Shown here piece by piece: positions 11,864 to 24,400 of a stretch of DNA of 64,000 nucleotides. The stretch's first letter is position 1; every line of letters starts with the position of its first letter. The position numbers were made by a program, and so were the translations under genes. Below the pieces are notes generated by a model that did not search any database, was not told where the DNA came from, and saw nothing but the letters and a program-made list of their open reading frames with translations. Source of the DNA: Selaginella moellendorffii (Eukaryota > Streptophyta > Lycopodiopsida > Selaginellales > Selaginellaceae); the NCBI RefSeq assembly GCF_000143415.4, contig NW_003314283.1, positions 505,495-569,494 on the forward strand. Reading direction: 5' to 3'.

Positions 11864-14800
11864 ATGGTAGTCCTGGCGCAAGCCGACGAGAAGCGCCATA
11901 CTTCTGCGTATGCCGTTCCATTCTTGGATCTCTTCAAGCACGCGGATGCATTCGATTTTCTTCTCATCGCCGCAGGCAGCCTGGGAGCCATTGCCAATGG
12001 ACTCGCCATCCCTGCAATGATTCTCACACGGGGTCATATCATCGACAGCTTTGGAAGGCCACAGCTGCAAGCTTCGCAAATCAAAGACCAGATATTTGCG
12101 GTACCTTTTACTGTTCTTGCTCTGTCTTTTGACGATGTTCTTCTTGCTCTTGCTTTGTCTCTTTTGCTGATGTTGTTCTTGCTCCAGAACGCTCAAGTCT
12201 TCGTGTATATCGCACTGGGGGCATGGATCGCGTCGTACCTAGGTAAAAAACGTTCTTATGTAGCTGATATTGAATCACGGGTGCGCTGGTTTCAGAGTTG
12301 AGTTGCTGGATGAGAGCTGGAGAGCGCCAAGCCAAAAGGATCCGGACGGCTTACCTCAGATCCGTCCTACGGCAGAATGTAGCTTATTTTGACACGAATG
12401 TCACCACCGGTGACGTCGTCAACAGCATCTCCACTGACGCCTTTCTCGTCCAGGAAGCGATTAGTGAGAAGGTGCTGATGAACACAAAAGCGAAAGCAAA
12501 ACTAACCTCTTCGGCTTGTCTCTGCAGACGGGGAGCTTTATCCGAAATGCGACTCAGTTCCTCGGCTGCTACTTAGTCGGCTTCACCCAGGCGTGGAGGC
12601 TCTCACTCGTAGTGCTGCCTTTTACTCCGTTGCTTATCATGCCTGGGATGCTCTACGGGAAAGCGGTAACACGATTTGAAGTGCGAAAGAAATCCGCTTA
12701 CAGCAAAGCAGGCAGCTTGGTGGAGCAAACAGTAGCTTCGATTCGAACAGTGTTCTCCTTCGTTGCAGAAGACAAGATTCTCAAAAGTTACTCTCAATTG
12801 CTGGAAGCGACAGTTCACCTGGGAGTGAAGCAGGGATATGCGAAAGGCTTGGCACTGGGATCCGGAGGAATAGCATTCGCAATATGGTCCTTTATGACAT
12901 GGTATGGAAGTGTTCTCGTCATGCGCCGGCAGGCTAACGGTGCTGAGATTATTACAACCGGCCTTGCTCTGCTCAACGGTGCAAGGTAAACATTAGAAAG
13001 AGAAAAAGTAATTTAAACTTGTACTCACTTCACTTGAGAGAATGGTCAGGTCGTTGGGATTTGCTGCTGCGAACATAAGAACATTCTCGGAAGGGCGGGT
13101 CGCAGCTCACAAAATATATGAAACAATTGCACGAGTCCCACCAATTGACGTTGACGATGAAAATGGCGAACAGCTCACAAACGTTGCCGGGAAACTGGAC
13201 TTCAGAAATGTTCTGCACAGCTATCCAGCCAGGCCTGGGGTGCAAGTCCTACAAGAATTGAACTTAAGCATACCACCAGGTGAGAAAATCTTCGCTTACT
13301 TGTTATGACTCCCCTTGCAGGAAAAACGATTGCACTGGTTGGTGGCAGTGGATCCGGTAAGTCGACGGTAATAGCACTGTTGGAGCGCTTCTACGATCCT
13401 CTGCAAGGACAAGTTCTTTTAGACGGGTACGACATCAGGTCCTTGCAGTTGAAATGGTATCGTAAGCAAATTGGACTTGTGAGCCAAGAGCCTGCTTTGT
13501 TTGCTACTTCCATCAAGGAAAATATCTTATACGGAAAGGAAGATGCTGATTTCGACGAAATCCTTGAGGCATCTAATGCAGCCAACGCACACAGTTTTAT
13601 AATGCAATTTCCAAATGCTTACGACACACAGGTACATTGGTACAAATCAAAGGACTTCCTTGGCTAACATTCGGCTTTAAAAAATATGCAAGGTCGGTGA
13701 GCGTGGAGCAAAGCTCTCTGGAGGACAGAAGCAAAGAATTGCTATTGCGAGAGCACTAGTAAAAAACCCACCTATATTACTCCTAGATGAAGCAACAAGT
13801 GCATTGGATACGGAATCAGAAGCAACAGTTCAAGCAGCACTGGACAAAGCAAGCCTGGGACGTACCACAGTGATTGTCGCTCACAGGTTGTCTACGATTC
13901 AGACTGCCGATTTGATTGCTGTCCTGCATTCCGGAAAAGTCATCGAGTTAGGAACACACGACGAACTGGTCTCGAAAGGCAAAGAGGGAGCCTACTCAGC
14001 ACTCCTTTACTTACAAGGCAAACCTGGAATTGATACCACGACACCAGAGTCACCTCCAAGTCCCAAAGTATCTAGCCAACAAGCCATTCCAGAGCAGCTG
14101 AAACAAAATGACGGAGGATCAGATAACTCACCAAAATCAACTTTGTGGGATCTATTGATATCTCTTACCCGAGGCAAGCGGACAGACGGAGCACTGGGGT
14201 TGGTTGGAGGAGTGGGTTTCGGATTCGTCCAGCCTTCTTATTCACTCCTTATCGGCTCCATGTTGACAGTCTACTACACGAAAAACCGAGAGGAACTGAA
14301 GGAGGCAGTATCTTTGTGCAGCATGCTGTTTGCGGCTATCGCAGCAGCGGCCTTCACCGTTAATCTCCTGCAACATTACTGTCTTGCAGTAGTGGGTGAA
14401 CATCTTACAAAGCAAGTGAGGGTCAAAATGCTTACGTCGATATTAAGTTTCGAAGTTGGATGGTTTGATAAGGACGAGAACAGCAGCGGCATGATCTGCT
14501 CCCGCCTGGCAACAGATGCAAACATGGTTGGTTTTTGTCATTTCAGATGTTTTTTTCTGATTGGTTTACTTACAGATTCGGAGTCTCGTCACTGATCGAG
14601 TGTCGTTGCTTGTTCAAACGGCCAGTGCAGTGGCGGTGAGCTTTATCATAGTACTTTTTGTCAACTGGAGAATGGGCCTGCTTGTCATCGGTATACAGCC
14701 CCTCCTTGTCTTCTGCTACTACGTAAAACTGGTGTTCTTGAAAGGCTTTGCCAAGAAAGCTGCCAAAGCACAAAATGAGGCTACTCAGATTGCAACAGAG

Positions 14801-16001
14801 GCGGTGTCTCAACACAGAACTGTGGCAGCTCTATCTGCACAAGACAAAGTCGTGAGCTCTATGAAGACGATGCTTGATGCAACAACAAAAGACGCAAAGA
14901 AACAGTCCCACATTGCTGGCTTTGGCCTTGGAGTCGCAAACTTCGTCCTCTATGCGTCTTGGGCCCTTCAGTTCTGGTATGGAGGGGTGCTACTGACCCA
15001 GGGAAAGGCAACCTTGCAGGACGTTTTCAAGGTGTTCTTCGTGTTCTTGAGCACTGGCCGGGTCTTGGCCGAGGCTCTCAGCTTAGCACCGGACTTGGCC
15101 AAAGGATCTGCAGTCATCGAGTCAGTGCTTAGCATTCTAAACAGGAAGACAGAGATCAACGCGGACGACACGAATTCTGCCAAAGTTGGCAGAATCGAAG
15201 GAGAGGTGGAACTTTGCAATGTGGACTTTGCATACCCATCGAGACCGGAGATGATGGTTTTCAAGAGCTTCAACTTGCGAGTAGAGGCGGGGAAATCTGT
15301 GGCGCTAGTCGGCCAAAGCGGATCCGGAAAATCGACAATCATAGGACTCATACAGCGATTCTACGATCCCTTGCAAGGCATGGTGATGATCGATGGAAGG
15401 GATATAAGAACACTTCACCTGAGATCACTGAGAAGGCAGCTTGCACTCGTCGGCCAGGAGCCCGTCCTCTTGGCGGCCAGCATCCGCGACAACATCGCCT
15501 TTGGCCAGGAATCCTGCAGCGAGCAAGAGATTATCCACGCATCAAGCATCGCCAATGCCCACACATTCATAAGGTGAGAAGAGCGAGAGCGAGAGAGAAG
15601 AGCGATCGATCGAAATATGTGACTTACATTGGGATCTTTCCAGCTCCTTGCCCGATGCCTACAACACGGCCGTTGGAGAGCGAGGTGCGCAGCTCTCGGG
15701 AGGGCAGCGGCAGCGAATCGCCATAGCCAGGGCGATCCTCCGGAACCCCGCAATATTGCTCCTGGACGAGGCCACCAGCGCCCTAGACGCGGAATCCGAG
15801 CGCCTCGTCCAGGATGCGCTGAGCAAAACGATCATCGGCCGGACGACAGTGACGATCGCGCACAGACTCTCCACGATCAAGAGCTGTGACAGCATCGCGG
15901 TGATCCAATCAGGGCGCGTTGTAGAGATCGGATCTCACGAGGAGCTTCTCGGCAGAGGAGAAGAGGGCGCCTACTCGTCCCTCCTTAGGATGCAGACCTA
16001 A
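11864..16001 (+). CDS. ABC transporter subfamily B (MDR/P-glycoprotein-like), full transporter
   Basis: Nine exons are 11864-12100, 12188-12242, 12296-12471, 12528-12985, 13050-13279, 13321-13631, 13693-14526, 14576-15573 and 15644-16001. They total 3657 nt (1218 aa), normal for plant ABCB exporters. The order is TMD1 (about residues 30-310), NBD1, TMD2 (about 640-930), NBD2. NBD1 has Walker [11 protein letters not shown]-loop VSQEPALF, signature [10 protein letters not shown] and Walker [16 protein letters not shown]2 has [27 protein letters not shown] and [12 protein letters not shown]; both H-loops read AHRLSTI. All catalytic motifs are intact, so it should be an ATP-driven exporter in a plasma or vacuolar membrane. 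The substrate (auxin, secondary metabolite or other) cannot be read. The stop lies only tens of bases from the remnant Helitron. Confidence 0.93.
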
Positions 16002-16019
16002 AATTCATATCATTTTTAT

Positions 16020-16422
16020 AATTTCTTAAACCTTCGTTTATGTTTAGTACGAGTCCAGCAAGTGCTAAGTGGTTTACAAAGAAGTTCAATATAAAACCTC
16101 TTTATAGACAGTGTTAATTGTAAAAATAGAAGGATCTTGTGGAAAGAGGTGACCCTGGCATGTGGTGTTTTGAACTTTAATTTCAAATCCATGTCAAGAT
16201 GTGCATTTTGATAAAGCCACATAAAGTTGCCCATGAGTGAAAACTGGGTGGGGCAAATAAACTCGAACTCAGTTAAACATCTATCCTTGGCATTTGGAGA
16301 TTGTTAAGTAGTAACCCAAATGAATTGGAAATTGTCATTTGGACATTTTGAATGAAATTTTTGTATTTGATGGTATTAGTGTGATACGTGGGATAAAAAC
16401 TCTTGTCTCTTTAAATTGCCTG
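16020..16422 (-). pseudogene. C-terminal end of a decayed Helitron helicase
   Basis: Minus-strand reading shows the final motifs of a PIF1-like Helitron helicase in shifting frames. IPRITLIPSNTKISFKMSK and QFPI are visible around 16,320-16,400. FTHGQLYVALSKCTS is visible around 16,190-16,240. Stops and frameshifts separate them. The segment continues the helicase interrupted at 21,475, so the gypsy element at 16,423-21,474 inserted into this gene. The Helitron 3' terminus (hairpin and CTRR) was not located; it should lie near 16,000-16,060. Confidence 0.75.
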
Positions 16423-16461
16423 TGTGAGGGCCAAGTGTACGGCTACGATGCCGTATACTAA
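16423..16461 (+). repeat. Extra tandem copy of the first 39 bp of the gypsy LTR
   Basis: TGTGAGGGCCAAGTGTACGG...TATACTAA is repeated immediately before the 5' LTR proper (16462). The 3' LTR has only one such unit. This suggests a tandem duplication at or after insertion and may explain the lack of a clear target-site duplication. Confidence 0.9.
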
Positions 16462-16636
16462 TGTGAGGGCCAAGTGTACAGCTACGATGCCATATACTAA
16501 TATTAGCGTAGTGGGATTTTGGTAGCCGTCGGATTGGTTTCAATCCGGACCACTCGCTCCTGTATATAAGCTAGGGTTTTTGGGCTAATTGATATGCACA
16601 TTTCTATATTCCCTTTCCATATTCCATGCACTCACA
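16462..16636 (+). repeat. 5' LTR of gypsy-1
   Basis: This 175-bp terminal repeat matches 21300-21474. It contains TATATAA at 16563-16569, the probable LTR core promoter. Confidence 0.93.
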
Positions 16637-16870
16637 TTGGTGGAGTTGAGGGGCACCTTTGATTATCCCTGGGGAGTGTTTGGATTTGGGATTTTGGTTT
16701 AGATCTAGCTTTTGCATCGTTTAGATCTAGCTTTTTCCATTTCCTTTCTTTTGTTCTTTCCTTTCAGGATTTTGGTTTTGATCTAACTTTTTGCATTGTC
16801 TAGATCTACCATTTCTTTCCAGCTTTTTTGTCATTTCTCTTCTTTTGCTCTTTCTTTTTCGTTCATCTTC

Positions 16871-17803
16871 ATGGCCGATCCGCAATCTCCTCCTTTGACT
16901 CTAGAGCAGCAGTTGGTTCAATTGCTTGATGCTATGCGCTTGCAATTGAACAACCAAACTCAGTTGATGGCGGCGTTCATGGCACGTGGTATAACTCCTC
17001 CTGCTCTTGATGCCAATCCTCGCGTTCGACTGGAGTTCTTTCGCGGGAATCCTGGGGATGATGTGTACCATTGGTTCGATCACTTTACGGTGATTGCCAC
17101 ATATCATTCTTGGGATGATGCTCGACGGTTGCGTGAGTTTCCCACGTGTCTCCAAGGGACAGCGTTGCAGTGGTACAATGGTTTGAGTGCAGCTACTCGT
17201 GGGGATTGGAGTGTTCTCCCGGACGTCTTCAAACGCGCCTTCGGACATGCCGATGATTGTGATGATGCTTTCCAACAATTGCATCGTCTTCGCCAAGGGC
17301 CATCGGAGTCGGTGATGCAATTTGGCGTTCGTTTCCGAAGTCTTTTGCTTCGTGCGGAGCCAAATATGTCGGAGCGGATCAAGCTAGGAATGTTGTGGCC
17401 AGCACTTCGTCAAGATCTTGTCGGACTTGTGCATGCACTTGCTCCTGCCACCCTTGACGATGCTCTTCGCTTGGCACAACGTTATGAGACGTCGCCTCTT
17501 CCACTTCTCGCTGCACGTCCTTCCACTCCACTTCCTATGGGTGATGGTCCTGTTCCAATGGAGGTTGATGCTGCTGCTGCTCGAGTCCAAGGACAAGCGC
17601 AAGGACGTGGTCGTGGCCGTGATGTTCGCTGCTGGGCGTGTGATGAAGTTGGTCATACTTATCAGCGTTGCCGTCGTTTTCCGGATTGGCGACCTCCATT
17701 TCCTGGGTGGAGACCTTGGCGTCAGCAACGTCCCCTGGGTGCTGCTACAGTGGAAGGTCTGGACACCGAGATGCATCCGGGAAACGAGGAGTCGCGCGAG
17801 TAA
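16871..17803 (+). CDS. gag: gypsy-1 Gag
   Basis: The ATG at 16871 opens 310 codons (MADPQSPPLTLEQQL...). The central part is a retrotransposon Gag capsid region (FFRGNPGDDVYHWFDHF, LQGTALQWYNGL, AFQQLHRLRQGPSESVMQF). Near the C terminus lies a CCHC zinc knuckle, CWACDEVGHTYQRC, next to an RG-rich stretch that should bind RNA. The capsid packages element RNA in the cytoplasm. The reading frame is intact and overlaps pol by over 100 nt in a different frame (-1 relative), so Pol is presumably made by frameshifting. Confidence 0.92.
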   Translation: MADPQSPPLTLEQQLVQLLDAMRLQLNNQTQLMAAFMARGITPPALDANPRVRLEFFRGNPGDDVYHWFDHFTVIATYHSWDDARRLREFPTCLQGTALQWYNGLSAATRGDWSVLPDVFKRAFGHADDCDDAFQQLHRLRQGPSESVMQFGVRFRSLLLRAEPNMSERIKLGMLWPALRQDLVGLVHALAPATLDDALRLAQRYETSPLPLLAARPSTPLPMGDGPVPMEVDAAAARVQGQAQGRGRGRDVRCWACDEVGHTYQRCRRFPDWRPPFPGWRPWRQQRPLGAATVEGLDTEMHPGNEESRE

Positions 17804-20800
17804 CGGAGGGACCTTGCGCGAATAAATCAGTGACCCCTCCATCTTTCTTTCGGGAGTATCATCAAGGGGTTCACTCGGCACCAGTTCATCCAGTGTTTAC
17901 TTTCCAAGCTCGTTTTTATAACAAGAAGTCTCCTATTATTCTCTCCGTGTTGGTTGATACAGGTTCGAGTTTATCTTCTATTGCTCGACCTGTTGCCACA
18001 CGTTGTCGTCTACACTTGCGTCGTGCGGCAGAACCAGTTTTCATTCTTTATGGCAACGGCCGTACACATGCATGTGCACAGGATGAGGTAGACCTGGTTG
18101 TGCGTGTAGGCGATCTCAAGCTTGAGTTGCAGTCGTTGCGGGTGGTGCCGAGTCAAGCTTTTGACCTCATTCTTGGTATGGATTGGTTGCAGCGCAATCA
18201 TGCCAAGTGTGACTTTGAGGCTTCTCCCCCTTGTCTCATACTTCCTTATGTTTCATCCATTCCTCTCACTTCCATACCTCTTCGTCCCTCTACTTCTACC
18301 TCTGCTTCCATTACTTTTGTTTCCCCACTCCTTCCTTCTGTGTTTCCATCTTGTTCTGCTTTTCCCTTTTCCGATCCCTCCGACGATCTTTGTGTTGTAG
18401 CAGTTGACCGGCTCATGAAGGAGTATTCTGATCTCTTTGAATTTGACCTATCGTCTGGGGCCAAGATTGCCATACGTCATCCAATTCCAACCGGGGATGC
18501 TCGTCCAATCAAGGTTCCTGTTCATCGTTGGTCACCTAAGGAGATCAAAATTTTACGAGCAAACGTCAAGGAAATGCTGGAAAAGGGTGTTATTCAGAAG
18601 TCGTGGAGTCCTTGGGCATGTGAACCTCATCTTGTGACCAAGCCTGATGGGAGTATTTGTTTCTGCATCGACTATCATCCGTTAAACAAAGTGACGATTC
18701 CAGATGTGTATCCTCTTCCTCACACTGCTGATCTCTTGGATCGTCTGGGGCGAAGTCGTTGGTTCACCAAGCTAGATCTTGCTTCTGGGTATTGGCAAGT
18801 ACCGATGGCCGAAGAAGATATTCCTAAGACTGCTTTTCGTACACCATTTGGTTTGTACGAGTTCTTGGTGATGCCGTTTGGTTTAAACAATGCTCCAGCA
18901 ACTTTCCAGCGGATGATGGACGAGGTTCTTTGCGATATGCCGGAAGTGACTGCTGACTTCATTGATGATGTCTTGATCCACTCGGAGGGGACGTGGGAGG
19001 AGCACGTTTGTGATGTTTGTAAAGTGTTGGATCGGCTACGCGACGTTGGTTTAAAGCTGAAGCGGTCGAAGTGCGTGTTTGGGTCCAAGGACACAACTTA
19101 TCTTGGGTACCGTATTTCTCGTGAGGGTTTGCAAGTTGATCCTGACAAACTTGTGGCTGTTCTAAAGTTCCCTACTCCGAAGTGTGTGAATGACGTGCAG
19201 CGTTTTTTGGGTAAGGTGCAGTATCTTGGTCGTTTTGTGGATCATCTTTCCGATCGCACTACACCATTGCGAGCGTTGCTGAAGTCATCAACGTCATCTT
19301 TCATTTGGTCTCTAGATTGTGAGCGGGCGTTCGTGGATCTCAAGGAGCTATTGACAACTCCTCCGGTTTTGGCATATCCTGACTACACTCGACCTTTTAT
19401 TTTGCGCGTGGATGCTTCTGACATTGGTCTTGGAGATGTGTTGATGCAAGAGAGCTCGAATGTGCCTGGTCAGTGCCATCCCATTGCATACATAAGCCGT
19501 ACATTACAACCAGCGGAGATGAACTACTCCACGACGGAGAAGGAGTGTTTAGCAGCAGTCTGGGGTTTCGAGAAACTTCATGCATATCTACATGGTTCTC
19601 GAACGTTACTTGAAGGTGACCATGATGCTGTTACTTCATTATTGAAGCGGAAGAACCTGGTTGGTCGTACGGCTCGATGGGCTTTGAAGTTTCAGATATA
19701 TGATTTCGATGTTGTTCATCGCCCAGGGAGTTCTATGGCTGATGCTGATGCCCTTTCTCGAGCTCCTCTTCCTTCTCCACTCACTTCTCATCATTCTGAC
19801 GAACCTATTGTTCCAGCATCTGTGGATTTTCTAGATGAGGATTCTGTGCCGTCGGCGGTTGCTGTCCTTGACGTTCAGTGTCCACAGGGTGCAGAGCAAG
19901 ATTTGCCTTCTCTTGAGGAGGTTCGCGAGGCTCAAAAGATTGAGCCGTGGATTCGAAGGCTTCGAGATGGGTTTGAGAATCCTACATCACTTGCTGATGA
20001 CTTGCCTTTCCGGCATTTACATTCTCAATATCGCCTTGAAGATGGCCTTCTTTATTTTGTGGGGACGGATCCTGATGATCATTTACGACTGGTGGTACCT
20101 TCGGTGTTTATTCCGCGGTTTCTCCATGCCTACCATGATTCTCCTGTTCTAGGTGGGCATATGGGACACCGTCGTGTCACCGAGAAGCTGCGCAGGTCTT
20201 TCTATTGGCCGGAGATGCGACGTGATATTATCCGGTATGTGCGTAGCTGCGTTTGGTGCCAAGCTCGTAATACTCCCCCTTGTGCTGCGGAAGGACGGTT
20301 GGAGTCAATTGCAGTTTCCCGTCCATTTGAGTTGGTGGCGTTTGATCTTATGGGACCTTTTCCACGATCGACTGCTGGCAATGAGTATGTTATTATTGCT
20401 TCTGACTACTTGACTCGTTGGGTGGAAGTTGGTGCTCTTGCTAGCGCCTCTGCAACTGCTGTTGGATACTTCCTCCTCAATCGAGTGGTGTTCTAGCATT
20501 CTTGTCCAGAGCGGATTCTTTCGGATAATGGTCCTGCATTTATGGCTGAGGTATTTCATGTTTTGATATCTCGGTTGGGGATACGCCACACTTTTACGAG
20601 TGCTTATCATCCACAATCAGACGGTCTGGTGGAACGGCTCGTTCGGACATTCAAAGGGATGATTTCGAAGTATGTGAACTTTCAGCATTCGGATTGGGAT
20701 GGTCATTTACCGTCTCTTCGGTATGCCTATGTCACAGGGGTGCAGAGTTCTGTTGGTGCTTCACCATATAAACTTCTATATGGTCATGATCCAATATTAC

Positions 20801-21267
20801 CAACAGAGTTGGGTTTACCTTCGAGATTGCCACGAGCTCCTGATGCTAGGTCATGGGATCAGTATTTGACAAGCATTCTTCCACTTGTCTGAGCAGAGTC
20901 TGCCGAACACTTAGGCCGCGTACAAGTGGGACAACAACGGCGCTACAACTCCCATCATCGTCCACCTGCGGAGTACAAAGTGAATGATTTGGTGTTAGTT
21001 CGTTTTCCCCATCTTACGGTACGTGGTTTATCTAAGGGGCTCCTTGCGCAGTGGAAAGGACCGTATCGGGTGTTGCGGCAAGTTGGACCGCAAGTTTATG
21101 AGGTTCGGCATGACGTTCAGCAAACCGATCCTCCGGAGATTGTGCATGTGCAGCGGTTAAAACGCTTCATACAAAGAGATCAGGAGCAGTTAATACCGTC
21201 TACAGATCCGCCGATGCCTCCTCCTGACGTTCCTCCAGATCCCGGCCCATCTACAAGAGAACCCTGA
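17668..21267 (+). pseudogene. pol: gypsy-1 Pol (protease-RT-RNase H-integrase) with two in-frame stops
   Basis: Open from within gag to 20496. The protease site is LVDTGSSLSSIA (about 17950). Reverse transcriptase shows KLDLASGYWQVPM, FGLNNAPATFQRMMDEV and the catalytic FIDDVLIHSE, with Phe in place of the more usual Tyr. RNase H starts FILRVDASDIGLG. The integrase zinc finger (His-His-Cys-Cys, ending RSCVWCQARN) and the core FELVAFDLMGPFP follow. A TAG at 20494-20496 breaks the integrase core before SDNGPAF. A second stop, TGA at 20890-20892, precedes the C-terminal chromodomain-like/GPY region (LAQWKGPYRVLRQVGPQVYEV). The frame is otherwise maintained to the stop at 21265-21267. The protein is thus recently disabled by point mutations only. 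Confidence 0.93.
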
Positions 21268-21284
21268 CAGCCTTCCATTATTCC

Positions 21285-21299
21285 GAGAGGAGGGGATGA
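21285..21299 (+). other. Polypurine tract of gypsy-1
   Basis: A purine run, GAGAGGAGGGGATGA, abuts the 3' LTR start (TGTGAG). It is the expected primer for plus-strand DNA synthesis. Confidence 0.75.
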
Positions 21300-21474
21300 T
21301 GTGAGGGCCAAGTGTACGGTTACGATGCCGTATACTAATATTAGCGTAGTGGGATTTTGGTAGCCGTCGGATTGGTTTTAATCTGGACCACTCGCTCCTG
21401 TATATAAGCTAGGGTTTTTAGGCTAATTGATATGCACATTTCTGTATTCCCTTTCCATATTCCATGCACTCACA
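21300..21474 (+). repeat. 3' LTR of gypsy-1
   Basis: Matches 16462-16636 with only scattered substitutions. It ends CTCACA immediately before Helitron helicase sequence. Confidence 0.93.
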
Positions 21475-24400
21475 CCCGCATCACAATTTCACAACCTAAA
21501 ACATTTGGTAGTGCATTTTTTAGGATGAGACGTGTGCCATTGCATAATCTTGTTAATGGAGACATATTTCTTAGGAGGATAAGAATAACACTTTGTTTGA
21601 AAGAGAGTTTATGTGGTGGGAGACCAAAAGGTGTGATAGAATTTAGGAATTCTGTTGGAAAATTTTCAGAATGTTCAATGTTAACAAAATCAATGCTTTT
21701 GTAGATATATGTATCACCTTGTAATCTAAAGACAATAGTGTTGTTGATTGCAAATGTATCATCGTTAAGTGGGGTAAATATGACTCGATTGGCTGCAATA
21801 TAAAGGTTTAAAATATCAAGTACTGAAGGGTAGACAAAATCAATAATAGATGAATAAATTAATTGTGTATGAGGTAATAAAATGGAGTTAAAAGGTAAAG
21901 ATGGTAAATTTTCAAAATTTTCACCATTTCCAATTTTAAGAAGCCATTCAGACCATGATTTATCACTTTCAATAAGCCACATATTTGTTTTCAAAGATAA
22001 CTTTTTAAATAACCTTCATAATTTATTTATTTTTACAAAACTTGAAATAATTTGTGCTCTATGTCCATGTGGAATGACTAGAAGTGTCTATTTAAAGTCC
22101 CCATTAGTGACAACAATTATGCCACTAAAAGGTAATGATGTGTTTTTTAGGTCTCACAACACTCGATCAACAATAATGAATGCATGAGTGTGAACTATAC
22201 TTATTTCATCCCATAACAATATGTTAGTAGTTTTGATTCTTATACCTACTTCATTATCAGTAATTATAGCACAAGTTGATGTTTCATTTATTAGAACAGG
22301 AAGTTTAAAATTAGTATGTGAAGTTCGGCCATTATAGAGTAAAGTACTTGCAATTCCTGTCCAAGCCATGCTAACAATATTTATTTTTTTCAATTGTAAA
22401 ATATTTATAAAAGTGTTAAGAAGAAATGTTTTACCAGTACCACTAGGGCCATCAATGAAAATATATCAATTATGCTCAGTTGGGTGATCAATAACATTAA
22501 GAATATCATTAAAAATATTTAACTGTTCTTGATTAAATCGAGGAATATTTTGTTCAACATTTTGATATATTTATGTTGAGTTACAATATTTTCATCATCA
22601 AAATTTTTAGACGACAAAGGTAGATGGTAGTTTTGATTAGTTTTTCCATGCATTTTCATTTTAATATTTATATTAAAACATGTTCATAATGAAAAATTGG
22701 ATTTGTTTGCTTGAAATCCTCAGAGAGGAAGTCTTTAAATTTATCCCATAAGAAGTAAGGATATTTTGGAGTGCAAAAGATACAAAGTAATACAAATAAT
22801 TGTCTTAATTGTGATGGCATTCTAAAAAAGCAAGCATCTTCTAAATATTTTTTCTATTCGGTATCATTAACTATAAACCCTGTTGCCTCTACAACTTGTT
22901 GAAACGTGTTATAATAAATATTATTAATTGTCTTGAGATCTTTGAAAGATGTAGCATCTTTTTTATAGAGTAAAATAAAACGTAAATGATATAGTTCAAC
23001 ATTAGATAGCAACACAAAATACATTCGGGGAATGACATTTCTTGTATATCGAATTTGTCAGTTATGAGTATGAGGGTTAAATGTATAATATAAAGGGATT
23101 TTAGGATATGTATATTATTTAGCATTTGGGTCATTTATATTTAATTCAAACCATTTTGTCGACATTATACCATTTTGAGTAGCTTTTTGAAGTGCCATTT
23201 GTTCATAACCTTCTATAAAATGGATTTTGAAAATTTGGAAGATGGATAGAAAGACGAATTATAAAGGTCGCCATGCATTTTAAATTTAAAAAGTCTCCAT
23301 ATTGCCTCTGGAGCAGATACATAACGTGTATTTAAAAAAGTTGAGATTTCATCCCAATTTAAAATATTATTAGGTTGTTGGGTTGCTGATTGGATTTCAA
23401 TTGTAGCACAATCATAACCTTTATAGATATATTGAAATAAATACTTAATATTTTTTTTTAGTAGCACAAATTTCAATAATAATATAAGCATTATATTTTT
23501 TACAAAGCTATTTATTATAAGGCACTACCCAACGATTATCAATATAACACCCATTTTTTAGAAATGTATGGCCATTATCAGGTCTATAATAATCTGGATA
23601 TGCATTAACAGTAAAAGTAGTTTCATAATTAAATTTTTTTGGATAACCTTTTGAGCAAGTGCCATTTTCCATGCAAAGACTATGAGGGTAAAGAGGCCCA
23701 CATGGACCATGTATCATATGAGATGTAATTATTTTAGAAATTTCAAGTTCATTTTGAGGATCAAGCAATTGTGCCATTATATATTGGTCAATAGCATTAC
23801 GGTCTTTAATTTTGTTTTCATGAGATAAAATCCCTAGAAAGTGACAATATGGAAGGCCTCTCTTTTGAAATTCAATTACATATATATAAGCAATACAATT
23901 TCCAAAAATATATTTTTTAGTAATATCATTCAAAAGTTCTTTAAGCTTGATATGAAATACTCTAGAAACCAAGTCTGGACGATCCTTGGGGCCTTCATTT
24001 GGATGTAAATTTTTAAAAATTTCTGGCCATTTTGGATTCCATGTAAAAGTAATGAAAAGATCTATCTTTGAAAAATGAGTAACTATAACCATTGCATCTT
24101 GATAATTTTGTTGCATTGCTCTAGGGCCACTTCCAAAACTTGAAGGTAAAATAACAATCTTACCTGGATTTATATTTTCATTAGTAGCACGGTTTGCAAC
24201 ATAATCTATAAGACCAATATACATTTCAACTCACAGTTGTTTCTAATGAGTGCGATAGTAATTCAAATTATTGCTTTCAACTTTTACATAAGCATTGACT
24301 ATATATTGTTGTGTGAGTTTTTTTGCATGTAAAATTTGATCAAAACTAAAGTGTATTGTGTCTCTTATAGATAAACGGTATGCATAATATTGGAGTAATG

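Larger units (their letters stand above)
16462..21474 (+). mobile_element. Ty3/gypsy LTR retrotransposon, nearly intact (gypsy-1)
   Basis: A 5.0-kb element is bounded by two 175-bp LTRs (16462-16636 and 21300-21474) that differ at only a few positions. Both LTRs start TGTGAG and end CTCACA. Gag and Pol lie between them in Ty3 order: protease, reverse transcriptase, RNase H, integrase. A purine-rich tract (GAGAGGAGGGGATGA, about 21285-21299) precedes the 3' LTR. The near-identity of the LTRs implies recent insertion. It sits inside the minus-strand Helitron helicase. The candidate primer-binding region after 16636 (TTGGTGGAGTTGAGG) does not match the common initiator-Met site, and I could not assign the tRNA. 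Two in-frame stops in the integrase part of pol make it non-autonomous. Confidence 0.95.

Noticed and set aside
16016-16234. 72-codon minus-strand ORF as a gene
   Set aside because: It is an out-of-frame reading of the decayed Helitron helicase C terminus; the true motif FTHGQLYVALS is in another frame.
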